DNA from: Xenophilus aerolatus
GTDB taxonomy: Bacteria > Pseudomonadota > Gammaproteobacteria > Burkholderiales > Burkholderiaceae_C
Assembly: GCA_030418545.1 (NCBI GenBank)
Contig: QAIB01000002.1
Location: forward strand, 620,001-684,000
DNA length: 64,000 bases
Reading direction: 5' to 3'
The position numbers and the translations under genes were made by a program. Shown here piece after piece: positions 45,110-56,931 of the stretch. Numbering within the stretch: the first letter of the stretch is position 1; each line of letters starts with the position of its first letter. The notes beneath the pieces were generated by a model. It was not told where the DNA came from and did not search any database. It was given only the letters and a program-made list of their open reading frames with translations.

Positions 45110-46426
45110 GTGGCGTTGTTTCCTTCGTCGGTCCTGCAGCCGGGCGTTCGCAAGCGCGAAGTCTTCGGCTGGGCGATGTACGACTTCGCGAACTCGGGCT
45201 ACACGACGGTGGTCATCACGGCCGTGTTCGCAGCCTACTTCGTCGGAGGCATCGCCAAGGGAGCGCCCTGGGCCACCTTCGCCTGGACGCTCGCGCTGAG
45301 CATCTCCTATGCCCTCGTGATGGTCACGATGCCGGCCATCGGCGCCTGGGCCGACCGCCGCGCGGCCAAGAAGCGTGTGCTGGTGGTGGCCACCGCCGGC
45401 TGCGTCGTGGCGACGGCTGCGCTGGCGCTCACGCCGCGCCTCGCCGCCGGCGGCGCGCCGCTCGCGGGCGTCGCGTTCGCGATGGTCCTAGTCATCGTGT
45501 CCAACACCTTCTACTCGTATGGTGAATCGCTGACCGGGGCCTTCCTGCCGGAACTCGCGACTGCCGAAGGCATGGGCAAGGTGAGCGGCTGGGGCTGGGC
45601 CTTCGGCTACGTGGGCGGCATGCTCACCCTCGGGCTCTGCCTGGCCTACGTGCTGTGGGCACAGGCTCGTGGGCTGCCGGCCGCGCATTTCGTGCCGGTC
45701 ACGATGCTCGTCACCGCGGTCGTGTACGGGTTGGCGGCGTGCGCGACCTTCGCGCTGCTGCCCGAGCGTTCGGCGCCGCAGGCGGGCCGTGCGGGCGGGG
45801 CGATGCGGCAACTGCTGCACACCCTGCGCGAGGCGCGCCGCTACCGCGACTTCATGTGGCTGCTGGCCTGCACGGTCTGCTACCAGGGCGGCGTCGCGGT
45901 CGCGATCACGCTGGCGGCCATCTATGCCGAGCAGGTGATCGGCTTCGTGCCGCACGAGACGATGGTGCTGATCTTCGTGCTCAACCTCGCCGCGGCTGCC
46001 GGCGCCTTCGGCTTCGGCTACGTGCAGGACCGCGTCGGCCATCGCCTGTCGCTCGGCGCCACGCTGGTGGCCTGGGTGGTGGTGTGCATCGTGGCGGCGG
46101 CAGCCACCACCAAGGGAGGTTTCTGGATCGCGGCGGCCATCGCGGGCCTGGCGATGGGATCGAGCCAGTCCGCCGGCCGCGCGATGACCGGCGTGCTCGC
46201 ACCGCCGACGCAACTGGCCGAGTTCTTCGGCCTGTGGACCTTCGCCACGCGCCTGGCGAGCATCGTGGGGCCGCTGTCCTACGGCGCGATCACGTGGGCG
46301 ACCGGCGGCAACCAGCGGGTGGCCATCCTTGCGACCGCGGGGCTGTTCGTGGTGGGCCTGCTCCTGCTCGTGCCCATCGACATGCGCCGCGGGCGCGCGG
46401 CGGCACTGGGCGACGCTGCCGCCTGA
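45110..46426 (+). CDS. MFS transporter, UMF1/Atg22-like
   Basis: A 438-residue major facilitator with about 12 hydrophobic segments. The N-terminus REVFGWAMYDFANSGYTTVV and the first-loop ADRRAAKKR are hallmarks of the UMF1/Atg22 family, whose members export amino acids or unknown solutes. I chose the GTG at 45110, preceded by GAGGAG, over an ATG at 45077. It is convergent with the next gene, whose stop is one base away. Confidence 0.85.
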   Translation: MALFPSSVLQPGVRKREVFGWAMYDFANSGYTTVVITAVFAAYFVGGIAKGAPWATFAWTLALSISYALVMVTMPAIGAWADRRAAKKRVLVVATAGCVVATAALALTPRLAAGGAPLAGVAFAMVLVIVSNTFYSYGESLTGAFLPELATAEGMGKVSGWGWAFGYVGGMLTLGLCLAYVLWAQARGLPAAHFVPVTMLVTAVVYGLAACATFALLPERSAPQAGRAGGAMRQLLHTLREARRYRDFMWLLACTVCYQGGVAVAITLAAIYAEQVIGFVPHETMVLIFVLNLAAAAGAFGFGYVQDRVGHRLSLGATLVAWVVVCIVAAAATTKGGFWIAAAIAGLAMGSSQSAGRAMTGVLAPPTQLAEFFGLWTFATRLASIVGPLSYGAITWATGGNQRVAILATAGLFVVGLLLLVPIDMRRGRAAALGDAAA

Positions 46427-46427
46427 T

Positions 46428-47204
46428 TCAGGGCGCGCGCAGCGACTTCGGCACGCGGTAGCGCTCGCCGTCGTAGTGCAGCACCACCGAGCTGTACTGC
46501 GGTGGGAGCGCTTTCTCGTTGCAGTGGCCGTCCTCGTGCACCTGGGCGCGGCTTTGCGTGAGGTTGCGCGACAGCGTCAGGTCGGCAAAGCCCTCGCTGC
46601 GGCCGTGGCCCACCGACAGCAGCGTGCGCAACTGCTCGAAGCGCCCATTGCATTGCGTGTCCCATTCGCCGCTGTCGCGGTCGATCACGACCTCGTCGAG
46701 CACCTGACGCAGCCTGGCGCCCTGCGGCACGTACAGGCGCAGCGTCTCGCTGGCGTAGGGGTTGGCGCGCGAACTGCCGTTGTAGCGCACGCGCAGCCCG
46801 AAGGCGCGGGCCTCGGGCGAGAGCACGTAGCGCGCGGTGTCGATGCGGATGTCCTGGATGCGGATCGCGTCTTCCTCGATCGCCTCTGGCTGATACAGCC
46901 GCGCCAGCACGGTGTCGCGCTCGGTGTTGCCGTTGTCGGGGCGCTGGATCACCAGCACCTCCAGGTCCAGCGTCTTGCGCGCGTCTTTGGCCACGCCGTT
47001 GACCAGCGGCAGGACCACGATGCTGCGTCCGGGGTAGGCCGGCCACGGTTTGCAGGCCGCGAGCGATTCGTCGAGCTTGCGCTTGGGGTGCAGCTTGGCG
47101 TGCATGCGCTCGGCCAGGCCGCTCTCGCAGGCCGCGTGCGCACCGGTGGCGGCCAGGGCCGCCAGGGCGAAAAGAAGAAAGCAGGGAAGACGCCGGATGC
47201 GCAT
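46428..47204 (-). CDS. Secreted hypothetical protein
   Basis: A 258-residue protein with a clear signal peptide (MRIRRLPCFLLFALAALAAT, cleavage near AHA). The mature part has scattered Cys (ACESGL, AACKPW, TQCNGR, GHCNEK) that could form disulfides, and a beta-rich look. I recognise no catalytic motif; a periplasmic role is likely. It is downstream of murI in the same direction. Confidence 0.72.
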   Translation of the reverse strand: MRIRRLPCFLLFALAALAATGAHAACESGLAERMHAKLHPKRKLDESLAACKPWPAYPGRSIVVLPLVNGVAKDARKTLDLEVLVIQRPDNGNTERDTVLARLYQPEAIEEDAIRIQDIRIDTARYVLSPEARAFGLRVRYNGSSRANPYASETLRLYVPQGARLRQVLDEVVIDRDSGEWDTQCNGRFEQLRTLLSVGHGRSEGFADLTLSRNLTQSRAQVHEDGHCNEKALPPQYSSVVLHYDGERYRVPKSLRAP

Positions 47205-47225
47205 CCGGCGATTGTCGGCGCGCGT

Positions 47226-48134
47226 TCAGGGCCCGGCGGCGGCGGCGCCCGCAGGCAGTGGCGCCGAAGCGGAAACTTTGGGCAAAGATGCCGACGATGG
47301 TGCGAGCCAGCGCGCGGCCGCTGCTTGCAGGTGCGCCAGATCGGCGCTGCTGCGCAGCGTCAGGCCAGGCGCGGACGCGGGCGCGTCGGCCAGCAGGCCG
47401 TGGGTGCCCAGGACCCGGCGCGTGTGCAGCGCCACGGGCACGCCGGTGTCGATGAAGCGCACGTCCGCCGGCGCCTGCGCATGGAGCAGCGCCTGGGCAA
47501 AAGGGTAGTGCGTGCAGCCCAGCACCACCGTGTCCACCTCGTCGGCTTGCAAGCCGAATGGGCCTGCAGCCCGCATATAGCCTGCGCAGAGCGCTCCTGT
47601 CTTGATAGCGTCGCCACGCTCGATGGCGTCGGCCAGCCCGTCACAGGGCACGAGGCGGAACCGGGCCTGGCCGGCCAGCGCGTCGTGCAGGCGGCGGAAT
47701 TTGTCGCTGGCCAGCGTGCCCCGCGTGGCCAGCACGGCGACGTGGCCGGTACGGCTGGCCGCCACGGCGGGCTTGAGCGCCGGCTCGACCCCGATCACCG
47801 GCAGTGCCGGCCACTGCGCGCGCAACAGGTGCACCGCGGCAGCGGTGGCCGTGTTGCAGGCCACCACCAGGGCCTTGATGCCGTGCGTGCCGATCAGCTC
47901 GCGTGCCACGGCCAGCGTGCGCTCGGCCACGTAGGCATCGCCCCGCTCGCCGTAGGGCGAGTGGGCCGTGTCGGCGAAGTAGACGAAATGCTCGTGCGGC
48001 AGTTCGGCCTGCAGCGCCCGCAGCACGCTCAGGCCGCCGACGCCGCTGTCGAACACGCCGATGGGCCGGTCGGCGTTCGACACGCTGCCGATCGGACGAT
48101 CGGCGCGCACAGCGGACACGTCGCGCAGGCTCAA
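47226..48134 (-). CDS. murI: Glutamate racemase
   Basis: A 302-residue enzyme that makes D-glutamate for peptidoglycan. It has IGVFDSGVGGLSVLRAL near the start and both catalytic cysteines, in VVACNTATA and GCTHYPF. The start is uncertain: a TTG at 48134 overlaps the fumarase stop, and GTG codons at about 48119 and 48110 are alternatives, with some 20 extra residues before the usual start. The C-terminal 30 residues are a low-complexity Ala/Pro tail. Confidence 0.88.
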   Translation of the reverse strand: MSLRDVSAVRADRPIGSVSNADRPIGVFDSGVGGLSVLRALQAELPHEHFVYFADTAHSPYGERGDAYVAERTLAVARELIGTHGIKALVVACNTATAAAVHLLRAQWPALPVIGVEPALKPAVAASRTGHVAVLATRGTLASDKFRRLHDALAGQARFRLVPCDGLADAIERGDAIKTGALCAGYMRAAGPFGLQADEVDTVVLGCTHYPFAQALLHAQAPADVRFIDTGVPVALHTRRVLGTHGLLADAPASAPGLTLRSSADLAHLQAAAARWLAPSSASLPKVSASAPLPAGAAAAGP

Positions 48135-49681
48135 GCCGTTTCCAGCGCGATGCCCTTGAACTCGCCGGTGGCGATGCGCTTGCTCCACTCGGCCGGGCCG
48201 GTGATGTGGGCGCTGGTGCCGCCGGCGTCCACCGCCACGGTCACGGGCATGTCGACCACGTCGAACTCGTAGATCGCCTCCATGCCCAGGTCCTCGAAGC
48301 CGACCACCTTGGCGGTCTTGATCGCCTTGCTCACCAGGTAGGCGGCGCCGCCCACGGCCATCAGGTAGGCCGACTTGTGCTTCTTGATCGCCTCGATGGC
48401 GACCGGGCCGCGCTCGGCCTTGCCGATCATCGCGATGAGGCCGGTCTGCGCCAGCATCATCTCGGTGAAGCCGTCCATGCGCGTGGCGGTGGTGGGGCCG
48501 GCGGGGCCGACGGCCTCGTCGCCCACCGGGTCGACCGGGCCGACGTAGTAGATGACGCGGTTGGTGAAGTCCACCGGCAGCTTCTCGCCCTTGGCCAGCA
48601 TGCCCTGGATGCGCTTGTGCGCGGCGTCGCGGCCGGTGAGCATCTTGCCGTTGAGCAGCAGCGTGTCGCCGGGCTTCCAGCTGGCGACCTCCGCGGCGGT
48701 GAGCGTGTCGAGGTCGACGCGCTTGCTCTTGTTGTAGTCGGGCGCCCAGTCGATCTTGGGCCACAGGTCGAGCGAGGGCGCCTCCAGGTACACCGGGCCC
48801 GAGCCGTCCATCACGAAGTGGGCATGGCGGGTGGCGGCGCAGTTCGGGATCATCGCCACCGGCTTGCTGGCCGCGTGCGTGGGGTACATCTTGATCTTGA
48901 TGTCGAGCACGGTGGCAAGGCCGCCCAGGCCCTGCGCGCCGATGCCCAGCGCGTTGACCTTCTCGTACAGCTCCAGGCGCAATTCCTCGACCTTGGTGAG
49001 CGGCTCCTTGCGCGCGGCCTTGGCCTGCAGCTCGTGCATGTCCAGGTCGTCCATCAGGCTCTCCTTGGCCATGAGCGCGGCCTTCTCGGCCGTGCCGCCG
49101 ATGCCGATGCCCAGCATGCCGGGCGGGCACCAGCCGGCGCCCATGGTCGGCACCGTCTTGAGCACCCAGTCGACCACGCTGTCGCCCGGGTTGAGCATGA
49201 CCATCTTGCTCTTGTTCTCGCTGCCGCCACCCTTGGCGGCCACCGTCACTTCGACCTTGTCGCCCGGCACGATCTCCGTGAAGATCACCGCGGGCGTGTT
49301 GTCCTTGGTGTTCTTGCGTTCGAACTGCGGGTCGGCCACGACCGAGGCGCGCAGCGTGTTGTCGGGGTGGTTGTAGCCGCGGCGCACGCCTTCGTTGATC
49401 GCGTCGTCGAGGCTGCCGGTGAAGCCGCCCCAGCGCACGTCCATGCCCACCTTGAGGAACACGTTGACGATGCCGGTGTCCTGGCAGATCGGCCGCTGGC
49501 CGGTCGCGCTCATCTTGCTGTTGGTGAGGATCTGCGCCATCGCGTCCTTGGCCGCCGGGCTCTGCTCGCGCTCGTAGGCCTTGGCCAGGTGGGCGATGTA
49601 GTCCGTCGGGTGGTAGTAGCTGATGTACTGGAGCGCGGCCGCGATCGATTCGATGAGGTCCGTCTGCTGGATCGTCGTCAT
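48131..49681 (-). CDS. fumA: Class I (iron-sulfur) fumarate hydratase
   Basis: A 516-residue class I fumarase interconverting fumarate and malate, with a 4Fe-4S cluster. Cys ligands are visible in RPICQDTGIVN, GAGWCPPGMLGIGIGG and IPNCAATRHAHF. The C-terminal beta domain (VGPAGPTTATRMDGF) is complete. The start at 49681 follows a purine-rich site. It is divergent from fumC over a 172-base gap, so the oxygen-sensitive and oxygen-stable enzymes share a control region. Confidence 0.93.
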   Translation of the reverse strand: MTTIQQTDLIESIAAALQYISYYHPTDYIAHLAKAYEREQSPAAKDAMAQILTNSKMSATGQRPICQDTGIVNVFLKVGMDVRWGGFTGSLDDAINEGVRRGYNHPDNTLRASVVADPQFERKNTKDNTPAVIFTEIVPGDKVEVTVAAKGGGSENKSKMVMLNPGDSVVDWVLKTVPTMGAGWCPPGMLGIGIGGTAEKAALMAKESLMDDLDMHELQAKAARKEPLTKVEELRLELYEKVNALGIGAQGLGGLATVLDIKIKMYPTHAASKPVAMIPNCAATRHAHFVMDGSGPVYLEAPSLDLWPKIDWAPDYNKSKRVDLDTLTAAEVASWKPGDTLLLNGKMLTGRDAAHKRIQGMLAKGEKLPVDFTNRVIYYVGPVDPVGDEAVGPAGPTTATRMDGFTEMMLAQTGLIAMIGKAERGPVAIEAIKKHKSAYLMAVGGAAYLVSKAIKTAKVVGFEDLGMEAIYEFDVVDMPVTVAVDAGGTSAHITGPAEWSKRIATGEFKGIALETA

Positions 49682-49853
49682 GGTGGTGTCGTAGGGAGGA
49701 GGGTGGGGAACGCGCGCCCGGCGTGGCGTGGCGGGGCAGCCCGCGATTATCGGCGGGCCCGATGCCCCGCGGCGCTGCCCGGAAGACCATGAAGATGAGA
49801 ACTGCTCTCGTTCGGCCGATACTGGCGTTTTCGACCACCGAACAAGCAAAGCC

Positions 49854-51245
49854 ATGACGACCGCCACCCGCACCGAGAAGGACACCTTCGGCCCCATCGA
49901 GGTCCCCGCCGACAAGCTGTGGGGCGCGCAGACCCAGCGCTCGCTGCAGAACTTCGACATCTCCGGCGAACGCCAGTCGCGCGAGGTGATCCATGCGCTG
50001 GCGCTGGTCAAGCGCGCCTCGGCGGTGGTCAACCAGCAGCTCGGCCTGCAGGACGCGAAGAAGACCGATGCCATCGTCGCGGCCGCCGACGAGGTGCTGG
50101 CCGGCAAGCACGAGGGCGAGTTCCCGCTCGTCGTGTGGCAGACCGGCTCGGGCACGCAGTCGAACATGAACGTCAACGAGGTGCTGGCCAACCGCGCGAG
50201 CGAACTGCTCGGCGGCCCGCGCGGCGAAGGGCGCCTGGTGCACCCCAACGATGACGTGAACCGCAGCCAGTCGAGCAACGATGTCTTCCCCACCGCCATG
50301 CACGTGGCCGCCGTGCAGGGTCTCGTGCACAAGGTGCTGCCCGCCATCGCGAAGCTGCGCGCCACGCTGGCGAAGAAGTCCGAGGACTTCATGGACATCG
50401 TGAAGATCGGCCGCACCCACCTGCAGGACGCCACGCCGCTCACGCTGGGCCAGGAAATCTCGGGCTGGGTCGCCCAGCTCGACCAGAACGAGAAGCACGT
50501 GCGCGCCGCGCTGCCGCACCTGTGCGAGCTGGCCCTGGGCGGCACGGCCGTCGGTACGGGCCTGAACGCGCCCAAGGGCTACGCCGAGGCCGTGGCGGCC
50601 GAGCTGGCGCGCCTGACGGGGCTGCCCTTCGTCACCGCGCCCAGCAAGTTCGAGGTGATGGCCGCCACTGACGCCTTCGTGCACGCGCACGGCGCGCTCA
50701 AGACCCTGGCCGCGAGCATGAACAAGATCGCCAACGACGTGCGCTGGCTGGCGAGCGGCCCGCGCAGCGGCATCGGGGAGCTGTCGATTCCCGAGAACGA
50801 GCCGGGCTCGTCGATCATGCCCGGCAAGGTCAATCCGACGCAGAGCGAGGCCGTGACCATGCTGGCCGCGCAGGTGATGGGCAACGACGTCGCCATCAAC
50901 ATCGGCGGCATGAGCGGCAATTTCGAGCTCAACGTGTTCCGGCCGATGGTGGCCCACAACTTCCTGCAGAGCGTGCGCCTGCTGGCCGACGGCATGGTGA
51001 GCTTCAACGACCACTGCGCCGTGGGCATCGAGCCCAACCGCGAGCGCATCGGCGAACTGGTGAGCCGGTCGCTGATGCTGGTGACGGCGCTGAACACGCA
51101 CATCGGCTACGACAAGGCCGCCTACATCGCCAAGAAGGCGCACAAGGAAGGCACCAGCCTGCGCGAGGCGGCCGTGGCGTCGGGGCACCTCACGGGCGAG
51201 CAGTTCGATGCGTGGGTGGTGCCCGAGAAGATGACAGGGCGATGA
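49854..51245 (+). CDS. fumC: Class II fumarate hydratase
   Basis: A 463-residue iron-independent fumarase of the aspartase/fumarase superfamily. Motifs are [30 protein letters not shown] and the signature [13 protein letters not shown] with the catalytic Ser. The start at 49854 is the only ATG near the conserved [19 protein letters not shown]. It is divergent from fumA; the pair is often regulated by oxygen or iron. Confidence 0.95.
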   Translation: MTTATRTEKDTFGPIEVPADKLWGAQTQRSLQNFDISGERQSREVIHALALVKRASAVVNQQLGLQDAKKTDAIVAAADEVLAGKHEGEFPLVVWQTGSGTQSNMNVNEVLANRASELLGGPRGEGRLVHPNDDVNRSQSSNDVFPTAMHVAAVQGLVHKVLPAIAKLRATLAKKSEDFMDIVKIGRTHLQDATPLTLGQEISGWVAQLDQNEKHVRAALPHLCELALGGTAVGTGLNAPKGYAEAVAAELARLTGLPFVTAPSKFEVMAATDAFVHAHGALKTLAASMNKIANDVRWLASGPRSGIGELSIPENEPGSSIMPGKVNPTQSEAVTMLAAQVMGNDVAINIGGMSGNFELNVFRPMVAHNFLQSVRLLADGMVSFNDHCAVGIEPNRERIGELVSRSLMLVTALNTHIGYDKAAYIAKKAHKEGTSLREAAVASGHLTGEQFDAWVVPEKMTGR

Positions 51246-51257
51246 GTGCCTCCTCGG

Positions 51258-51317
51258 CCGTTCGCACTGAGCCTGCCGAAGTGCCGTACCGGGCTTCGAC
51301 AGGCTCAGGCTGAACGG
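51258..51317. repeat. REP-like inverted repeat
   Basis: Two arms (51258-51281 and 51294-51317) built on TGAGCCTGCCGAAG and CTTCGACAGGCTCA are close to complementary around 12 bases. This palindrome type is common in proteobacterial intergenic DNA and may also end the fumC transcript. Confidence 0.65.
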
Positions 51318-51334
51318 ATGGGGTGGAACGGGCC

Positions 51335-52177
51335 TTAGAAGGGCGGCCCGCCCGCCTGCTGCGCGGCAAGCTGCTCGCGCAGCAACGCGTTCTCCGCCGT
51401 GAGTTCAGCGATGCGCTGGCGCAGCGAGGCGATCAGTGCCATCGGGTCGGTCGGCTCGCCTGCGTCGGCGGCCGCGGACGGCGAGGTTTCGGGCGCCGGC
51501 GCTTCTTCCCGCGGCTTGCGCTTGGCCTCGCGCACGCGCTTGGCGGCCTGCTTGAGCTCGTCGGCGCCACCGCTGGCGGCCGCGATCTGTTCCTCGGCCG
51601 GCAGGCTGGCCACGGCTGCGGCGGCGCTGAGCGAGACGGCGCCCGACTTCACGGCGGCGACCAGCTCGGGCGTTGCCTGCTTCTGGATGCGTTCGATCAT
51701 GCCGACCTGGCTGCTCGACAGCTTGGCCGCGCGTGCCAGCGCTTCGCGGGTGTCGATGGGGTCGGGCAGCGGCTGCGCCGCAGCCGGCGCGGGCTCGGCG
51801 GCGGCATCGGCCGCGGCGCTGGGGGATGCTGCCTCGGGTGCAGGCTGGCGCCGCCGCTCGGCCACGATCTCGCGCTTGCGCAGCGCCAGCACGCCGCGCT
51901 GGAAGTCCGACAGGCTGCGCCGCCCCAGGTGCTGGTCGATCATCCAAAGGTGCACGTCCTCCATCGAGCGGAAGCGCGTGTTCTGCACCGTCTGGAAAGG
52001 CAGCTCGTGCTTGCGGCAGATGCCGTAGCGGTTGTGGCCGTCCACCAGCACGTTGCCCCACAGCACCAGGGCGTCGCGGCAGCCCTCGGCGAGCAGGCTG
52101 CGTTCCAGGGCCTCGTATTCGTCGGGCGTGAGGGGGTCGATGTAGGCTTGCAGGTCGGGGTCGACGACGATGTCCAT
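51335..52177 (-). CDS. ParB-domain protein (chromosomal)
   Basis: A 280-residue protein. The first 100 residues are a ParB/Srx-like domain with LVDGHNRYGICRKHELPF and a DVHLWMIDQHLGRRSLSDFQ helix. Then come an Ala/Pro-rich linker, a helical region with a possible helix-turn-helix (LARAAKLSSSQVGMIERIQK) and a C-terminal coiled coil (LRQRIAELTAENALLREQLA). Without a ParA neighbour, a role in partition is doubtful; a DNA-binding regulator is more likely. Confidence 0.75.
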   Translation of the reverse strand: MDIVVDPDLQAYIDPLTPDEYEALERSLLAEGCRDALVLWGNVLVDGHNRYGICRKHELPFQTVQNTRFRSMEDVHLWMIDQHLGRRSLSDFQRGVLALRKREIVAERRRQPAPEAASPSAAADAAAEPAPAAAQPLPDPIDTREALARAAKLSSSQVGMIERIQKQATPELVAAVKSGAVSLSAAAAVASLPAEEQIAAASGGADELKQAAKRVREAKRKPREEAPAPETSPSAAADAGEPTDPMALIASLRQRIAELTAENALLREQLAAQQAGGPPF

Positions 52178-52284
52178 GGGGCGCGGGGCAGGGCTGGGCG
52201 AAAAAGGGCGGGATTGTAGGCAGCCCCTCTTCGCTCCCGCCCGAACCGTCCGGGCGACCTCGGTGCCGGTCGGGTGCGCCCCGG

Positions 52285-52902
52285 TCAGTAGCCGATCGTG
52301 AAGCGCTGGCGCGAGTGCTTCGGCTGCTCGAACTCGTCCAGCAGCGCGATCGCGAAGTCGGCGAAGGTGATCCAGCTGCGGCCTTCGGCGCTCACCAGCA
52401 GGTCGTCGCCGCCCAGGCGGAATTTTCCGGTGCGCTCGCCTTCCACGAATTCGGCCGACGGCGAAAGAAAGGTCCAGTCCAGCGCGGGCTCGGCGCGCAG
52501 GGCGTCGAGGAACACGCCGCCGGCGGCAGCCTCCTGCCGGTAGGCGTCGGGGAAGCCGGGGGCATCGATGACCTTGAGGCCCGGCGCGGCGAACAGGCTG
52601 CCGGCCCCTCCGACGACCAGCAGGCGCGGCACACCGGCTGCCTTCACGGGTCCGATGACGGCAGCCGGCGGCACGGTCGCGAAATGCGCGGCGCTGAAGA
52701 CCGCGTCGTGGCCCTTGAGCGCGGCGGTGAGCGCTTCGGTGTCCAGCACGTCGAGGTCCACGGCCCGCACACCCGGGCGGCCCGAGAGCTTGGCGCTGGC
52801 GTGGCGGGCGATGGCGGTGACCTTGTGCCCGCGGCGCAGCGCCTCCTCGAGCAATTGGCTGCCGGCGCGGCCGGTGGCACCAATGATGGCAATCTGACTC
52901 AT
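52285..52902 (-). CDS. NAD(P)-binding oxidoreductase, NmrA/YhfK-like
   Basis: A 205-residue atypical short-chain dehydrogenase-like protein with the nucleotide-binding GATGRAGS at the N-terminus and VVGGAGSLF in the core. It lacks the YxxxK pair, as many NmrA-like proteins do. It is divergent from a LysR gene over 127 bases, a common regulator-target pair. Probably a flavin or quinone reductase-like or redox-sensing protein. Confidence 0.82.
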   Translation of the reverse strand: MSQIAIIGATGRAGSQLLEEALRRGHKVTAIARHASAKLSGRPGVRAVDLDVLDTEALTAALKGHDAVFSAAHFATVPPAAVIGPVKAAGVPRLLVVGGAGSLFAAPGLKVIDAPGFPDAYRQEAAAGGVFLDALRAEPALDWTFLSPSAEFVEGERTGKFRLGGDDLLVSAEGRSWITFADFAIALLDEFEQPKHSRQRFTIGY

Positions 52903-53029
52903 GGATGTTCCTTTTCAGTCATCACACAGGATGGCGTCATCGTAGTTTCCGGATCTGGACGAATAAGCCGTGCGTACTGGCCAGCTTTGTTGCCAAAATC
53001 GTGCAGATGAACTCAAGCCCTCGCTCCCC

Positions 53030-53953
53030 ATGGATCGCCTGAAAGCCATGCAGGTCTTCGTGGCCGTGGTGGAGGGCGGCAGTCTCAGCGCGGCCGCCGC
53101 AGCGCTGGACCTGTCGCGCCCCGTGGTCACGCGTTGCGTGGCCGAACTCGAAAGCTGGGCCGGGGCCCGCCTCCTGCACCGCAGTACGCGGCGCCTCACC
53201 TTGACGGCGGCCGGGGAAGCGATGCTGCCCGCCTGCCGCCAGATGGTCGAACTGGCCGAGGGCATGCGCGCGTCCGTCGCGGCGCCGGATGCGGCGCTGT
53301 CGGGCCAGATCCGCCTCACTGCCAGCCATTCGCTGGGGCAGACCCAGCTTGCCCCGGCGGTCGCCGCCTTCGTGGGACGGCACCCCGGCGTGTCGGTCGA
53401 CCTGATGATGGCCGACCGCACCGTCAACCTGGTGGAGGAGCGCATCGACCTGGCGATCCGCATCGCCGTGGAGCTCGACCCGAACCTCATCGCCCGGCGG
53501 CTGTGCGACTGCCACTCGGTGGTGTGCGCGTCGCCGGCCTGGCTGGCAGCGCAGGGCGTGCCGCGCCATCCGGCCGAGCTGGCCAAGCTCAACTGCCTCA
53601 CGCATTCGTATTTCGGCAAGAGCGTCTGGCGCTTTCACGGGGCCGACGGCGCGCCGGAGGCCGTGGCGGTGGGCGGCAACCTGTCGGCCAACGACGCGAT
53701 GAGCCTGCTCGGCGCAGCGCGTGCCGGCGCAGGCGTTGCGATGCTCCCGGTGGTGCTGGCCGCCCCGGCGCTGGCGGCCGGCGAGCTGGTGGCGGTGCTC
53801 CAGGGATGGACGCCGCAGCTCGCGGGGGTCTACGCCGTGTACGCCTCGCGCCGCCACATGCTGCCGGCGCTGCGCGCGCTGCTCGATTTCCTGGTGGAGC
53901 GCTTTGCCGGTGATCCGGCCTGGGGCCAGTGGCCGCCGGTACGGAGCGCCTGA
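53030..53953 (+). CDS. LysR-family regulator, divergent from the oxidoreductase
   Basis: A 307-residue LysR regulator. The helix-turn-helix is [20 protein letters not shown] then [20 protein letters not shown], followed by an effector domain. The ATG at 53030 is at the usual LysR start. It most likely controls the divergent NmrA-like gene. Confidence 0.88.
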   Translation: MDRLKAMQVFVAVVEGGSLSAAAAALDLSRPVVTRCVAELESWAGARLLHRSTRRLTLTAAGEAMLPACRQMVELAEGMRASVAAPDAALSGQIRLTASHSLGQTQLAPAVAAFVGRHPGVSVDLMMADRTVNLVEERIDLAIRIAVELDPNLIARRLCDCHSVVCASPAWLAAQGVPRHPAELAKLNCLTHSYFGKSVWRFHGADGAPEAVAVGGNLSANDAMSLLGAARAGAGVAMLPVVLAAPALAAGELVAVLQGWTPQLAGVYAVYASRRHMLPALRALLDFLVERFAGDPAWGQWPPVRSA

Positions 53954-53966
53954 GTGTTCGCTGGCT

Positions 53967-53987
53967 CCGCTATCGAAAAGATAGCGG
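53967..53987. terminator. GCTATC-type hairpin after the LysR gene
   Basis: CCGCTATC and GATAGCGG pair perfectly around GAAAA. The same GCTATC/GATAGC core with a five-base loop recurs at 61744-61760; such units are common in Comamonadaceae genomes. Confidence 0.6.
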
Positions 53988-54066
53988 CTTGCCTAGGAAA
54001 CGCGGGCGCTGCGGGCCAATTCGGCTCATGAAAGTCGCCGTCGCATCCCCGGGGAGAGGGCAGGGG

Positions 54067-54672
54067 TCAGTGGTTGGCCGACGCCGACATCAGCTTGTCG
54101 GTGTACGCGATGGCCATGGCCGACAGCAGGAAGGCGATGTGGATCACGGTCTGCGCGATCAGCACCTTGTCGGTGTAGTTGCCGGCGTTGATGAAGGTCT
54201 TGAGCAGGTGGATCGAGCTGATGCCGATGATGGACAGGCCCAGCTTGACCTTGAGCACCGAGGCGTTCACGTGGCTCAGCCACTCGGGCTGGTCGCGGTG
54301 GCCTTCGAGGTCCATGCGGCTGACGAAGGTCTCGTAGCCGCCCACGATGACCATGATCAGCAGGTTGGAGATCATCACCACGTCGATGAGGGCCAGCACC
54401 ACCAGCATGATGACCGTCTCGTTGAGCGAGGTCGGCGGCGCGTCGGTCTTGTAGCCGATGCTGGTGACCAGCGCCTGCAGCGCGGTCTGGCTGCCGAAGG
54501 CCGCTTCGACCAGGTGCGTGAGCTCGACCAGAAAGTGCACCACGTACACCGCCTGGGCCACGATCAGGCCCAGGTAGAGCGGCAGCTGCAGCCACCGGCT
54601 GGCGAAGATCAGCTTCGGCAGCGGGCGCATGGCGGAGGAACGGCGGAATTCGGCAGGGTCGCGGTCGGACAT
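54067..54672 (-). CDS. YqhA family (UPF0114) membrane protein
   Basis: A 201-residue inner-membrane protein with four hydrophobic segments and the family stretch [27 protein letters not shown] split over two parts, plus [17 protein letters not shown]. The family is widespread and of unknown function. It is divergent from acs by 156 bases. Confidence 0.88.
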   Translation of the reverse strand: MSDRDPAEFRRSSAMRPLPKLIFASRWLQLPLYLGLIVAQAVYVVHFLVELTHLVEAAFGSQTALQALVTSIGYKTDAPPTSLNETVIMLVVLALIDVVMISNLLIMVIVGGYETFVSRMDLEGHRDQPEWLSHVNASVLKVKLGLSIIGISSIHLLKTFINAGNYTDKVLIAQTVIHIAFLLSAMAIAYTDKLMSASANH

Positions 54673-54828
54673 CGGAAAGGGTGCCCCGGTTCGGGGCGGC
54701 AGGAAGCGAGGCAGGATTCTAGGAGGAGGGCGGGGCTACCATGGGCCTCCCCATCCACACAGCGTCAGTGCACCGTAAGACACCGCCATGACATTACGGC
54801 CGCAACAAACAGCCTCAGGAGACAACAC

Positions 54829-56829
<2,001 letters not shown>

Positions 56830-56847
56830 CCGTCGGCCGAGAGCCCC

Positions 56848-56882
56848 CGGCCCGCGCCCGTGGACTACACGGCCGCGGGCCG
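56848..56882 (+). terminator. GC-rich hairpin after acs
   Basis: CGGCCCGCG (56848-56856) and CGCGGGCCG (56874-56882) pair perfectly around 17 bases. It lies between acs and the LapA-like gene and is followed by a short T/G stretch. Confidence 0.6.
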
Positions 56883-56931
56883 TTGTGCGTTACAACGCGG
56901 CCTTTCCAAGATTCCAAAAGGAGAGGCCGCC

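Noticed and set aside
47226-51188. Very long minus-strand reading of 1320 codons
   Set aside because: Only its last 300 codons are a protein (glutamate racemase). The rest runs out of frame over fumA and antisense to fumC and has no recognisable domain.
53929-54828. N-terminal extension of acetyl-CoA synthetase
   Set aside because: It would cross the YqhA-family gene on the other strand, and the GTG at 54829 has a good ribosome site and the normal Acs start.
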